Virus record (IMG/VR): IMGVR_UViG_3300018418_000019
Span: 1 to 60,373 of that record
Direction: 5' to 3' (one strand)
Length of the DNA stretch: 60,373 nt
Source: a virus
Within the stretch, counting starts at the first letter, position 1. The number at the start of each line of letters is the position of its first letter. Position numbers and translations under genes: made by a program. The notes beneath the pieces are model-generated. The model was not told the origin of the DNA and ran no database searches. It was given only the letters and a program-made list of their open reading frames with translations. Below, piece after piece: positions 16,033 to 23,105 of the stretch.

Positions 16033-16071
16033 ACGAAAAGAAAAGAGGGGCATCTTATGTAGTCGCCCCTC
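16033..16071 (-). terminator. Rho-independent terminator of replication operon
   Basis: On the minus strand a 7-bp GAGGGGC/GCCCCTC hairpin with a 13-nt loop is followed by a T-rich run (TTTTCTTTTC). It lies just after the last nuclease gene and before the protease gene. It therefore separates the replication operon from the secreted-protein cassette. Confidence 0.75.
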
Positions 16072-16099
16072 CTATCCGAACCCGAGACGTAAATAATGG

Positions 16100-16591
16100 C
16101 TACGCAGTTCTGTATTTCCAGACCCTGAAAGATTCTATTGACCTCAGGTCATCAAGATAAATCTTAGTCACCACGTCTTTCCTATTGGCCCTTGTATACT
16201 TCTTCTTGTAGGCCATGTCCTTACTGTCAACGAGCACATCAGATATGTTTTCGTTACACCATTCAAGAAGCTTGTCTCTATTGACCACGCAGAACCCCCC
16301 TTCCTCTGGCATTTCAAATGCTATGATGCTTGCTCTACCACGCATCCACCCGTCTCTTCCATGAACATTCTTGAACTCGCACCATATCTCATCTGGAAGA
16401 TTGTTTCCCTTGACATCAACAGACCATGTCTTGTTGCCCATGGTCATGTGAAAGTCTATGTGATGGTGGATGTCTGAGCCCTTCGATGATTTTGCTACGT
16501 CAAAACCCAGTGCCTCCGCAGCCCGCTTAAATCTCACCTCAGAAACCCTGCCTGTTGTACTTGAGTAGTCTCTTCTTCTGCGTGAAATCAC
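16100..16591 (-). CDS. PD-(D/E)XK-like nuclease
   Basis: 163 residues from a GTG start overlapping the upstream stop (GTGA). The Arg-rich N-terminus (MISRRRRDYSS) precedes an alpha/beta core with D-x(n)-DVK: HIDFHMTMGNKTWSVDVKG at about 43-62, where the Asp, the second Asp and the Lys fit the metal-binding triad of the restriction-endonuclease-like fold. It is the last gene of the replication operon and third in a run of such nucleases. A role in DNA repair, resolution or host DNA breakdown is possible. The specific family was not identified. Confidence 0.6.
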   Translation of the reverse strand: MISRRRRDYSSTTGRVSEVRFKRAAEALGFDVAKSSKGSDIHHHIDFHMTMGNKTWSVDVKGNNLPDEIWCEFKNVHGRDGWMRGRASIIAFEMPEEGGFCVVNRDKLLEWCNENISDVLVDSKDMAYKKKYTRANRKDVVTKIYLDDLRSIESFRVWKYRTA

Positions 16592-17121
16592 TTGTCGAAT
16601 GTTATCTTCTTTATGTATCCGTTAAACGCTTGGTCTGCTATGATGTCCCACTCAGGAGCAAGCCAGCCTTCTGCATTGTCATCACCAGATGTGCTGCATG
16701 GGGCGGTCCTGAACTTCTTGCCCTCGCACCACACAATCAGTGGCTCAAGGTAAAAGGTGTGAGCGTAATCGCCAATATGCCTACCGTCTGCATCAATGTT
16801 CTTCATGATATAGACGAAGATGTCTGCCTCTCCAAGCGAAGAGTATAGGCCACACTTCTCACCCCTTGTCTTTGACCAGTGTTCAAGGAAAAGGTTTGGG
16901 CAGTGCTGGTGCTCTTTCATGTGGTAGTAAACCCACGCCTTCTGGTCGTACTTAATCTCGAACCTAGTCCCGTTCTCAATCTCCAGGTCCCAGTACAAGT
17001 TCTTGCCCTGCCTCTGGTCGTCAGAGTTTATTACGGTGTGATTGTTGGACACGAGGTAATCCTCGAACATCATCTCACCCTCCTTGCCATACCCAAGAGC
17101 CCCCTTAAAATTCGGCTTCAT
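16588..17121 (-). CDS. PD-(D/E)XK-like nuclease
   Basis: 177 residues. Motif DLEIENGTRFEIKYDQKAW at about 45-63 gives Asp, then ExK (EIK) on the following strand, the hallmark of the PD-(D/E)XK fold; an N-terminal helix with Glu (GKEGEMMFEDYL) is also typical. It overlaps neighbours at both ends, so it is co-translated within the replication operon. It could be a Holliday-junction-type or repair nuclease. Assignment to the fold is by motif only. Confidence 0.6.
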   Translation of the reverse strand: MKPNFKGALGYGKEGEMMFEDYLVSNNHTVINSDDQRQGKNLYWDLEIENGTRFEIKYDQKAWVYYHMKEHQHCPNLFLEHWSKTRGEKCGLYSSLGEADIFVYIMKNIDADGRHIGDYAHTFYLEPLIVWCEGKKFRTAPCSTSGDDNAEGWLAPEWDIIADQAFNGYIKKITFDK

Positions 17122-17323
17122 TGTGTTCTTCGCAAGCGGTGGTTATGGTATCAAGCTCTACAGATACGGTGTTCTTGAACGAGCGTACTAGGTCAAGCAC
17201 TCGCACCCAGTTGGTGTGCGGGTTGCCGCACTCTGTATGCAGTGCTTCGTACAGCTCGGTCGCTTCCCGCTGTATGCTTGAGGTTGATGTGAAATAAATT
17301 TCACTGAGAGTTTCTAATTTCAC
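17105..17323 (-). CDS. Hypothetical protein (72 aa)
   Basis: Starts at GTG overlapping the end of the endonuclease gene and runs 17 nt into the next gene. It is a soluble, acidic, largely helical sequence (MKLETLSEIYFTSTSSIQRE start). No family recognised. Tight overlap on both sides supports a real coupled gene. Confidence 0.5.
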   Translation of the reverse strand: MKLETLSEIYFTSTSSIQREATELYEALHTECGNPHTNWVRVLDLVRSFKNTVSVELDTITTACEEHNEAEF

Positions 17324-17783
17324 GACGGATTGTTTGGATGGTTTCGTCTACTTGCTTCTTGTTCTTGGGTATGAAGAGCATGTAATCCTCCATACCATTA
17401 TCAACTAGATATTTCAAGAACATCTTCCACCTGATTGGGAAGGTGTGTTGCGATGGAACATAGCCCTTGGTTTCGATGATGAACTTGTGCTTGTGGGAAA
17501 CAAAGTCTGGCGTGTACTTCACCTGCAAGACTGCGTTGCCCGTTGCGTTCATCATGTAGTCCTTGGCCTTGGTTGACTTGTAGTATATGCCTGGGTATCT
17601 AAACCCATCCTGCACCACAAACGTCTCCCCTTCGTAAACGAAATCAATATCCGCCTCCTTCAACTGGTCGTAACAATAAGTCTCAAGGTTAGACTTTAGC
17701 TGCTTACCATCGCGTCGAAGGTTCCTAGTCTTAGCAGTCTTTTTTCTTGGTCGCGTGAGGTTCTTACGTGGCTTCCTCTGCAT
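17301..17783 (-). CDS. Endonuclease, DUF1064/T7 endonuclease I-like PD-(D/E)XK
   Basis: 160 residues. A strongly basic N-terminus (MQRKPRKNLTRPRKKTAKTR) is followed by a short core with VKYTPDFVSHKHKFIIETKG at about 108-127: Pro-Asp, then Glu-Thr-Lys on the next strand. This PD...ExK spacing is that of small phage endonucleases such as DUF1064 proteins and T7 endonuclease I, which cut branched DNA. It is immediately downstream of the primase-helicase (10 nt), consistent with processing replication or recombination intermediates. Confidence 0.75.
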   Translation of the reverse strand: MQRKPRKNLTRPRKKTAKTRNLRRDGKQLKSNLETYCYDQLKEADIDFVYEGETFVVQDGFRYPGIYYKSTKAKDYMMNATGNAVLQVKYTPDFVSHKHKFIIETKGYVPSQHTFPIRWKMFLKYLVDNGMEDYMLFIPKNKKQVDETIQTIRREIRNSQ

Positions 17784-17793
17784 ACGCTAAAGT

Positions 17794-19599
17794 TTACAAA
17801 ACATCTGGATGAAAAGCAGACTGTTCACCAACAACTTGTTCACCTAGTGGAGAAAAGAAATCCTGCACTGGCCCCTCTAAGTAGAACGCGCTGTTCGTTT
17901 GGTTGAACCTGAAGAACAGTGGCTCTGCAAACGGGGTAGGTGCTCCGCCTGTGTCCGTCTCTCTAACCTTACGAACGTGCATCTCTGTGCAGTACCTAAT
18001 GTTGGGGTCAACGTGCTGAACCTTGCGGTGCAGGGTAATAAAGCAGTCCGCTCTGTTCACCCACTTACCACCACCTTCTGTGTCCTCTGCGTATGGGGCG
18101 CGGGGATATCCGTCAGGGTCTTTCTGTCTCTGTGATTCAGTAACGCTGTGAGCGTTGACCCATATAGCTACACCCAGCCTGTTGCTAAAGGTTAGGAAGT
18201 CAGAGGCTGCCTCGTAGTGGTACTCGTGGGAGTTAAGGTGCTTACCCTTCATGCCGTCGATGCGCAAGCTGTTGTAAGGGTCGATGAACAGCCCGTCGAT
18301 AGCCTTGTTTCTGTGCAGCTTCTCTGCGTACAACAGCACGTCTGTGTAGCTAAGCACCTCATCATTTTTTATTACAACAAAGTGCTTCTTAACCCATTCG
18401 TATGCACGCTTCTGTTCTTGATACCTCATGCTGCTGACGTGCTTGTTCAAACAGAACTGCATGAGCTTCATCTTGATAGCAGCCGTACTATTCTCTGCGC
18501 TGTAGATAACCCATCGCCACCCGTGGTTCATGCTTGCGCTGACCATAAGGAACAGGGTGAATGTAGTCTTACCGATGTTGCTGTGCCCGTTAATCATAAC
18601 GAACTCCTTCTTGAACCTAAAGTTCTGGTCGACCCTAGTGTTGCCTGTGGACAGGCCAACCTCAATATTCCCCTGTCGATACTGGTCAATCCACAAGAAG
18701 TCTGCGTCGTCAGACGAGATGAATGACATGTCGCCATCCTGTAGGAGCATGTCCCTCTTAATCTTCTCCTCATCCTCAATCACCTCCTTAATGGGCATCG
18801 TCTTACCGTGGCTGATACCATCTCTGATGGTGCGTCGAGCCAACTCCATGTCCTCTAGGTCGTGCTTCTCAATCTCCCTCTCAAGTACGTAAAACGCTAC
18901 GTCCTCTTCAATCTTTCCCGCCGCTATGTATCCACCGATAAGGTGTGATGCCCTGATGAGTGTCGCGTGCTTCTCCCCGTCCGAGGCCCTGTTAATCATG
19001 CGGGCAGCGATGTTCAGCTTCTCGTAGTCAGTCTTGCTCTGAATGTCGAGGATGTAATCATCGTTGCTTCGCTCACCTATCATGCCAGTGAACACGTCGG
19101 ATGCGTCCCGCACCACGATGTCGGGGTCCGCAGATTCAAAGCAGGCACGGGATTCGTTGATGCCTGTTGAGTCTACCTCCAAACCATACTGGCTGTCGAA
19201 GTACTTCTGAAGACTACGGAAGTGGTCTCTGTGTCGTGACGGTTCGGACACCTCGACCAAGGCCTTTATGCCGTTGCCGCTAGGACTAACCCAACAGCTG
19301 CGAACATATTTGTCCGAGCCTATCACAGACTTAGCCCTGTCCACATCAACGTGGTCAAAGTCTAGGACGATAAGCCCGCTGTGTCTCTTCAGCTCGTCGT
19401 CCTTGCGGCCACTGAACTCTCCAGAGAACAGGACAATAGGCAGCTTGGTCTTCTCTTTCTTGTCACCCTCTCGGATGCGGTCAATCCTCGTTGTGTGCTT
19501 TCCCTCCTTGATGCGTTGAAGTGCTGTCTCCAAACGGATATAGGTTGGTTCCTGCACTTGATGAATGGAAGGGAAGATGGTTACGATTGGGTTGCTCAT
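17794..19599 (-). CDS. Primase-helicase (BT4734-type N-terminus, DnaB-like ATPase)
   Basis: 601 residues. Residues about 20-175 match the BT4734/VirE N-terminal primase-like domain common in Bacteroidota mobile elements (LPIVLFSGEFSGRKDDEL, GLIVLDFDHVD, VSPSGNGIKALVEV). A helical linker follows. From about 310 there is a RecA/DnaB-type ATPase with Walker A GHSNIGKTT at 338-346 and Walker B-like DGLFIDPYNSL at about 437. The N-terminal 40 residues overlap the end of the upstream DUF1599 gene by 119 nt, yet they carry conserved-looking sequence, so this start is kept. Predicted to prime and unwind phage DNA for a host polymerase, since no phage DNA polymerase is visible. Confidence 0.85.
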   Translation of the reverse strand: MSNPIVTIFPSIHQVQEPTYIRLETALQRIKEGKHTTRIDRIREGDKKEKTKLPIVLFSGEFSGRKDDELKRHSGLIVLDFDHVDVDRAKSVIGSDKYVRSCWVSPSGNGIKALVEVSEPSRHRDHFRSLQKYFDSQYGLEVDSTGINESRACFESADPDIVVRDASDVFTGMIGERSNDDYILDIQSKTDYEKLNIAARMINRASDGEKHATLIRASHLIGGYIAAGKIEEDVAFYVLEREIEKHDLEDMELARRTIRDGISHGKTMPIKEVIEDEEKIKRDMLLQDGDMSFISSDDADFLWIDQYRQGNIEVGLSTGNTRVDQNFRFKKEFVMINGHSNIGKTTFTLFLMVSASMNHGWRWVIYSAENSTAAIKMKLMQFCLNKHVSSMRYQEQKRAYEWVKKHFVVIKNDEVLSYTDVLLYAEKLHRNKAIDGLFIDPYNSLRIDGMKGKHLNSHEYHYEAASDFLTFSNRLGVAIWVNAHSVTESQRQKDPDGYPRAPYAEDTEGGGKWVNRADCFITLHRKVQHVDPNIRYCTEMHVRKVRETDTGGAPTPFAEPLFFRFNQTNSAFYLEGPVQDFFSPLGEQVVGEQSAFHPDVL

Positions 19600-19858
19600 C
19601 TTGTATTGCTAGTTCTAGTAGTATTAAGTATCCAATTAAATCTCTGATGACGTCCTCATCTTCAGTCGCTGAGTCGTAGTTCCTCATGCGCTTGAGCTTA
19701 TCGTCGATGCGCCCAAGCAGTCCCTCGACAGGGGTTGCCTTGCTGAAGATGTTCAGTGGTTCTAACGCTGAGTCTCCGTACTTATTGTTCTTGCTTATCA
19801 AGAACTCTGCGATACTGTCGCACTGAGCTTTGATTCTTTTTGATGCGTTCTCTGACAT
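19481..19858 (-). CDS. DUF1599/Nmad1 (nucleotide modification associated) protein
   Basis: 125 residues. KNNKYGDSALEPLNIFSK at about 23-40, LLGRIDDKLKRM, and EDVIRDLIGYLILLELAI at about 72-89 form the conserved core of the DUF1599/Nmad1 family, an all-helical MazG-like group found in phages that is linked to modified nucleotides. The substrate is unknown. The C-terminal 39 residues, rich in Ser/Pro/His, overlap the primase-helicase start by 119 nt, which is unusually long for this compact genome. It overlaps the DnaA-like gene upstream by 77 nt. Confidence 0.7.
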   Translation of the reverse strand: MSENASKRIKAQCDSIAEFLISKNNKYGDSALEPLNIFSKATPVEGLLGRIDDKLKRMRNYDSATEDEDVIRDLIGYLILLELAIQDEQPNRNHLPFHSSSAGTNLYPFGDSTSTHQGGKAHNED

Positions 19859-20282
19859 TGTCGATGGTTGATTGAATGTTGTTGAGTGTGCGTTGCAAAA
19901 CCTCTAGTTCTGATTCGCTATTGATGTAGTGTCTGTATCTCCCGATGGGGTGCATGTTCATTTCGTTGGCCACCTCCGCGACAATACGAGTACCCTTTTC
20001 GTAGCACTCACCGTAGTGCCCGCTGTAGCCTAGGTACATCTCATGATTTTTAATTGCGTGGAGTACCGTGGCGTGGTCCTTGCCGAACATGGAGGCGCAC
20101 TCAACCCTACCAACGAATGGAGCGATAGCATTAAAGAGTGCGGCGCGGGCCTCTACATTGGGCCGCTTCCTGTTCTTCATCCACCTGCTCTTAGAAGTTC
20201 TGCTCAGATGGCCAATGCCAATCTCTTCAAAGTACCTATCTCTTACCTGAGATACAAAGGGGTTTGTATTAATTTTTTTCAT
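19782..20282 (-). CDS. DnaA domain IV-like DNA-binding protein
   Basis: 166 residues from the ATG at 20282 (MKKINTNPFVSQVRD). The longer upstream open frame would run through tRNA-like sequence and is rejected. Residues about 43-76 (VEARAALFNAIAPFVGRVEC, then MFGKDHATVLHA at 65-76) resemble the DNA-contacting helix-turn-helix of DnaA domain IV, whose signature is GRDHTTVLHA. The C-terminus is a coiled coil with basic residues. There is no ATPase domain. The likely role is origin or operator recognition at the head of the replication operon, just upstream of the primase-helicase. Identification of the motif is fairly sure; the biological role is inferred. Confidence 0.7.
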   Translation of the reverse strand: MKKINTNPFVSQVRDRYFEEIGIGHLSRTSKSRWMKNRKRPNVEARAALFNAIAPFVGRVECASMFGKDHATVLHAIKNHEMYLGYSGHYGECYEKGTRIVAEVANEMNMHPIGRYRHYINSESELEVLQRTLNNIQSTIDNVRERIKKNQSSVRQYRRVLDKQEQ

Positions 20283-20296
20283 GGCTCTATTGTGTT

Positions 20297-20339
20297 GAGG
20301 GCGGAGGGGAATCGAACACCTCCGAGCACCATGCGCCCT
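20297..20339 (-). other. Minimal tRNA-like element (acceptor + T arm only)
   Basis: On the minus strand AGGGCGC near the 5' end pairs 6 of 7 with CCGCCCT near the 3' end, and between them lies a T-arm with loop TTCGATT in a 5-bp stem (one mismatch). Only 11 nt replace the D and anticodon arms. It is a tRNA remnant or a deliberate tRNA mimic lying in the 5' leader of the DnaA-like gene. Confidence 0.35.
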
Positions 20340-20345
20340 GATTCG

Positions 20346-20422
20346 TTCGGAAGGCGGGACTTGAACCCACATGTGACCAGTTACTCTTTCTACAAGGTAT
20401 AAGCTTGAGGAGATACTTCCGA
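20346..20422 (-). tRNA. Non-canonical tRNA or tRNA-like element
   Basis: The acceptor stem TCGGAAG/CTTCCGA is perfect over 7 bp, and the T arm (GTGGG-TTCAAGT-CCCGC) directly abuts it as in a real tRNA. The total of 77 nt is normal. The middle 45 nt do not fold into a standard D arm. The best anticodon arm is TCAAG-CTTATAC-CTTGT (TAT in the loop, 4 bp), leaving only 7 nt where the D arm should be and a 21-nt variable region containing the D-loop-like word AACTGGT. It is either a decayed tRNA or an aberrant one. Confidence 0.4.
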
Positions 20423-20624
20423 TAATTGGCCTGTCTTTCCAAGCTGTCAGTCTTTGATATCCATAACGGGCAATGAGTCATCAACCTTGTACCCCGACTT
20501 AATCATTCCAAACATCATCTAATCCAATACCATTCATTCGAACAGATGGCTGGCTGACTGGATATCCCACCTCACCCGACAAGGTAGAGTTCTATTGCGC
20601 ACAAGGGCTAGAATAAATGGGATG
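20423..20624. other. Non-coding spacer between tRNA elements
   Basis: About 200 nt without a supported gene. It contains a TTCTA...TAGAA inverted pair (20589-20613 region) and two GATATCC words, but no convincing tRNA or terminator. It may hold further decayed tRNA sequence; I could not fold one. Confidence 0.4.
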
Positions 20625-20698
20625 TACCCCCGACAGGACTCGAACCTGTAACCGTTTGCTTAGAAGGCAAATGCTCTATCCTGTTGAGCTACGAGGGC
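20625..20698 (-). tRNA. tRNA-Arg (anticodon TCT)
   Basis: Full cloverleaf on the minus strand: acceptor GCCCTCG/CGGGGGT, D arm GCTC...GAGC with loop AACAGGATA, anticodon arm TTTGC-CTTCTAA-GCAAA with TCT in the loop, T arm ACAGG-TTCGAGT-CCTGT. Length is 74 nt and CCA is not encoded. It decodes AGA, a common arginine codon in this window. It lies between the SSB-like gene and the DnaA-like gene within the early transcript. Confidence 0.93.
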
Positions 20699-20702
20699 AT
20701 AG

Positions 20703-20780
20703 GTAGGGTGGCTTTGTTTCCTAAGGCCCAATACTTAGGCCCGTTGCAGGCTCTCCCTGCACACCATGCACCACCCTAGG
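20703..20780 (-). ncRNA. Structured three-way-junction RNA element
   Basis: An 8-bp closing stem (TAGGGTGG/CCACCCTA) encloses two perfect hairpins, TGCAGG-N5-CCTGCA and CCTAAG-N8-CTTAGG. It lies directly between the stop of the SSB-like gene and tRNA-Arg. There is no T-loop consensus, so it is not a tRNA, and no U-tract follows, so it is not a simple terminator. It could be an RNA-processing signal or an unrecognised small RNA. Confidence 0.4.
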
Positions 20781-20781
20781 G

Positions 20782-21036
20782 TCAGAACGGCATGCCGTCA
20801 GCTGACGTTTCAGCTGGGTTTTGAGACTTCCAGGACGCAGGGTCCTCGATAACAGCCCAGGCATTGCCTTTGTTGTTCTGCTCCTTGTTCTTGGTGATGT
20901 TCACCTTGATGTAAACGTTGCCCTTCTCAGTGGCGAACTGCTTCATCTGTTCCAACTCAGACAAGCTGAACTTGACCTTGAGTGAGACGTGTGGTTCTAC
21001 GTATCCTACGTAGTTGTTGTTTGTGTCTTTCGACAT
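20782..21036 (-). CDS. Small protein with SSB-like acidic tail
   Basis: 84 residues. It has a beta-rich N-terminal part (VSLKVKFSLSELEQMKQFA) and a C-terminal tail ending ADGMPF, resembling the DDIPF-type tail by which single-strand-binding proteins recruit partners. It is too short for a full OB-fold SSB as I read it. It lies downstream of the recombination genes ERF and exonuclease, which fits a ssDNA-associated role, but the function is inferred from tail and context only. Confidence 0.5.
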   Translation of the reverse strand: MSKDTNNNYVGYVEPHVSLKVKFSLSELEQMKQFATEKGNVYIKVNITKNKEQNNKGNAWAVIEDPASWKSQNPAETSADGMPF

Positions 21037-21046
21037 GGCTAAAAAA

Positions 21047-21319
21047 TTAAGGGTTTAGTGTATTAACGAAGTCGTTGTACTGATTTCTGAACGCAGGAAT
21101 CATCATCTTATTGTCCCCATGTACTCGCAAGAACCAAAGCTCATTGCTTGTGCAGTTGAGCGGGGCATGAAGCTCGGTGTAAGGAACGTTCTTGTCGGCG
21201 ACGAGGTACCTAACCACACTGCACTTGGCATCCCATAGTGGTGTCTGAAACTTAGTGGCCTTGGTCACGTCAGTACCGAAGTACTTGTTGGCTTGCTTGA
21301 TGATGTCCTCTGTACTCAT
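21047..21319 (-). CDS. Hypothetical protein (90 aa)
   Basis: Starts by ATGA overlap with the exonuclease stop. Soluble protein with mixed alpha/beta character (MSTEDIIKQANKYFGTDVTK start; VVRYLVADKNVPYTEL). Family not recognised. Co-transcribed with the recombination module. Confidence 0.65.
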   Translation of the reverse strand: MSTEDIIKQANKYFGTDVTKATKFQTPLWDAKCSVVRYLVADKNVPYTELHAPLNCTSNELWFLRVHGDNKMMIPAFRNQYNDFVNTLNP

Positions 21320-22101
21320 ATCTCTTGGTAATTGTAGTATGCGTCGGAGATAAGTGTGCCGTCAAGGTACTCCTTAATCTTCTCCACTGCTGTGTTAAAC
21401 TTTCTTTCTCCTGATTCTAATGTTTGTGGAGATGCCTTGTACACACCGACAGCGTAAGGGAAAACCTTTTCTTGGACAACCCAGTAGTACTCATCCACAT
21501 CAAAGACTCGGCAGTAGATGTAAGCTTGGATGTCGTATCCAAACTTGAATACATCGTACTTGAATCCACTCATGCGTTGGGTGGTCTTGCTGTCGGAGAT
21601 GTACCCATCCCCCTTGCAGTCTAGGAATCCTCGGACGGGGATGTCATCCCCTTGGATACCCTCGATGAAGTTGTTGAACTCTACTTGGTAGTCCCCGCTC
21701 AGGAACTCCTTGCGGACAGGCGTTCTGTCTAGGCGTTCAATCATCTCAATCGCTTGCTTGTAGTCGTTGTCGTTGACAACAACCTTCCCGTCAGTGGTAG
21801 CTTGGATAGTTCTCTCCTTCAACCAGTCCTTGTACTTCTTCGTAGCTCTCGGAGATTTACCCCCAATCTCTGCCACAATCTTGTCGTCGTTCATGATAAC
21901 GAACTCGTCTGCAAATAATTGTGGTTCAAACAAAAGCTTATCGTAGATGGAGCCGAAGCGAAGGGCGTCGCTGTCCTTGCGGATTCGTCCCTGCATGTAC
22001 ATCTCCCATAGCTTGATGTCCTTGAGGGCCTCCTTGCAGGAGGAGTAGGACAAGTATCCCTTGCCCACTCGCTCCGCAAGTTTGTTAGCAAACTCCATCA
22101 T
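21316..22101 (-). CDS. RecE-like PD-(D/E)XK exonuclease
   Basis: 261 residues. I start at the ATG at 22101, which forms TGATG with the stop of the ERF gene; an upstream TTG is unnecessary. The region around residues 150-205 has the catalytic pattern of exodeoxyribonuclease VIII-type nucleases: RGFLDCKGDGYISDSKTTQR (Asp, then Asp-Ser-Lys), then FGYDIQAYIYC, the helix carrying Gln and Tyr. The N-terminal YSSCKEALKD region is also typical. Paired with an ERF annealing protein it should resect double-strand ends for single-strand annealing recombination. Confidence 0.8.
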   Translation of the reverse strand: MMEFANKLAERVGKGYLSYSSCKEALKDIKLWEMYMQGRIRKDSDALRFGSIYDKLLFEPQLFADEFVIMNDDKIVAEIGGKSPRATKKYKDWLKERTIQATTDGKVVVNDNDYKQAIEMIERLDRTPVRKEFLSGDYQVEFNNFIEGIQGDDIPVRGFLDCKGDGYISDSKTTQRMSGFKYDVFKFGYDIQAYIYCRVFDVDEYYWVVQEKVFPYAVGVYKASPQTLESGERKFNTAVEKIKEYLDGTLISDAYYNYQEI

Positions 22102-22727
22102 CAACAAACAGACTTGAGGTAGTCGTTCTGCTTGATGGACATGCGCTTACCATGCTTCTCGTCAACAGCTTGGAATGCCGCCAATCTGTTCTTGCTGTTA
22201 CGGATATAGTTCTCTAGCTGTTCCATCTCCTCGTCACTCAGACCCGATGACTCTGCCTTCTTTACTGGAGGCTTTGGGGCAGGAGCGGACTTGGCTGTTG
22301 GGGCAGTGCGCCCATGGTTGTTGGTTGCATCGCTGTCCTTAGTATCGTCAATGCAGAACAATCCATTGAGGGCATACTTGCGAGCATAGCTAGAAGCTGA
22401 ACCTGTAATCTGCGATGAGTCCATGCCCTTCTTGTTCTCTTCCTCACGAGCAAACCCCGTGGTCTGAATTGAATGGCCGTCCTTGTTATGCACAACTGCT
22501 GTTGCCTTAACGTACACCCGACCACCAACCTCGGTAATCTCATCGGTGATGGTGAGCACAAGGCTATGGCTTTGAAGGTGTGGCTTCACTGCTTCGAGGA
22601 TGTCCTCGCATGAGCGGTACTTGTATCCTCCGAATTTATTTGTCTGTCCCTTGGGTGCTTTGAGGGAAGACTGAATGGTTGCCATTGATTCTACGATGGC
22701 CGCTGGTGTTGTTGTCTGTTCTGACAT
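22101..22727 (-). CDS. ERF-family single-strand annealing protein
   Basis: 208 residues. Residues about 28-135 are the ERF core: FGGYKYRSCEDILEAVKPHL, VYVKATAVV, then GMDSSQITGSASSYARKYAL and LFCIDDTKDSDA, all strongly characteristic. An Ala/Pro/Lys-rich linker (about 140-165) leads to a helical C-terminus. Such proteins anneal complementary single strands and work with a partner exonuclease, which is the next gene. This is a complete phage recombination module. Confidence 0.9.
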   Translation of the reverse strand: MSEQTTTPAAIVESMATIQSSLKAPKGQTNKFGGYKYRSCEDILEAVKPHLQSHSLVLTITDEITEVGGRVYVKATAVVHNKDGHSIQTTGFAREEENKKGMDSSQITGSASSYARKYALNGLFCIDDTKDSDATNNHGRTAPTAKSAPAPKPPVKKAESSGLSDEEMEQLENYIRNSKNRLAAFQAVDEKHGKRMSIKQNDYLKSVC

Positions 22728-22752
22728 GATTAATTAATTTGAGATTCTAATT

Positions 22753-22917
22753 TTATTCCTTGGGTAGGTCTATCTTAAGACCCAATGCCTTCTCGCTTGC
22801 TTCGCTTGCTACCATGAGGCTGTGTATGAATACATTTCTTATGATGTACATTGGCAGCCACATTAGAAGACTTACGAGTAGTGCTGTTATGAGTACAATC
22901 CAATGCAGTATCTTCAT
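22753..22917 (-). CDS. Small membrane protein (54 aa)
   Basis: The ATG overlaps the preceding stop (ATGA). The sequence begins MKILHWIVLITALLVSLLMW, one strong membrane helix with possible extension, and ends in a charged segment GLKIDLPKE. An overlapping 85-codon frame across the same DNA is rejected because this one has start/stop coupling and a coherent membrane segment. It may be an early membrane-acting protein; no family recognised. Confidence 0.65.
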   Translation of the reverse strand: MKILHWIVLITALLVSLLMWLPMYIIRNVFIHSLMVASEASEKALGLKIDLPKE

Positions 22918-23105
22918 TGAGTTTGGTTTTTAGTGATTGAATCAACAGCTGCTCCTGCTTCTTGATGGAGCGAAGCAGTATCGCTTGGTTGATTTGTTTT
23001 ACAAAGTTCGGAAGTATTTTGTTGAAAAGCAAGGATGTGTCTGTTAATTTTGTTTAACACGGGGAGGATGACCTGTTGAAACCCCATGTGGTCAAAGGAA
23101 TCCAT
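22914..23105 (-). CDS. Hypothetical protein (63 aa)
   Basis: Begins MDSFDHMGFQQVILPVLNKI, overlaps the upstream gene by 14 nt and ends in ATGA with the membrane gene. Helical and soluble. No family recognised. Confidence 0.5.
   Translation of the reverse strand: MDSFDHMGFQQVILPVLNKINRHILAFQQNTSELCKTNQPSDTASLHQEAGAAVDSITKNQTQ

Noticed and set aside
20283-20372. N-terminal extension of the DnaA-like protein
   Set aside because: Would translate through the tRNA-like elements; the ATG at 20282 begins a sensible protein.
20521-20560. Possible third tRNA T-arm (TTCGAA near 20538)
   Set aside because: The flanking bases do not form a 5-bp stem next to the loop and no acceptor partner was found.
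22775-23032. 85-codon minus-strand ORF
   Set aside because: Overlaps two start/stop-coupled genes (22914-23105 and the 54-aa membrane gene at 22753-22917); composition is His/Lys/Ser-rich and incoherent.
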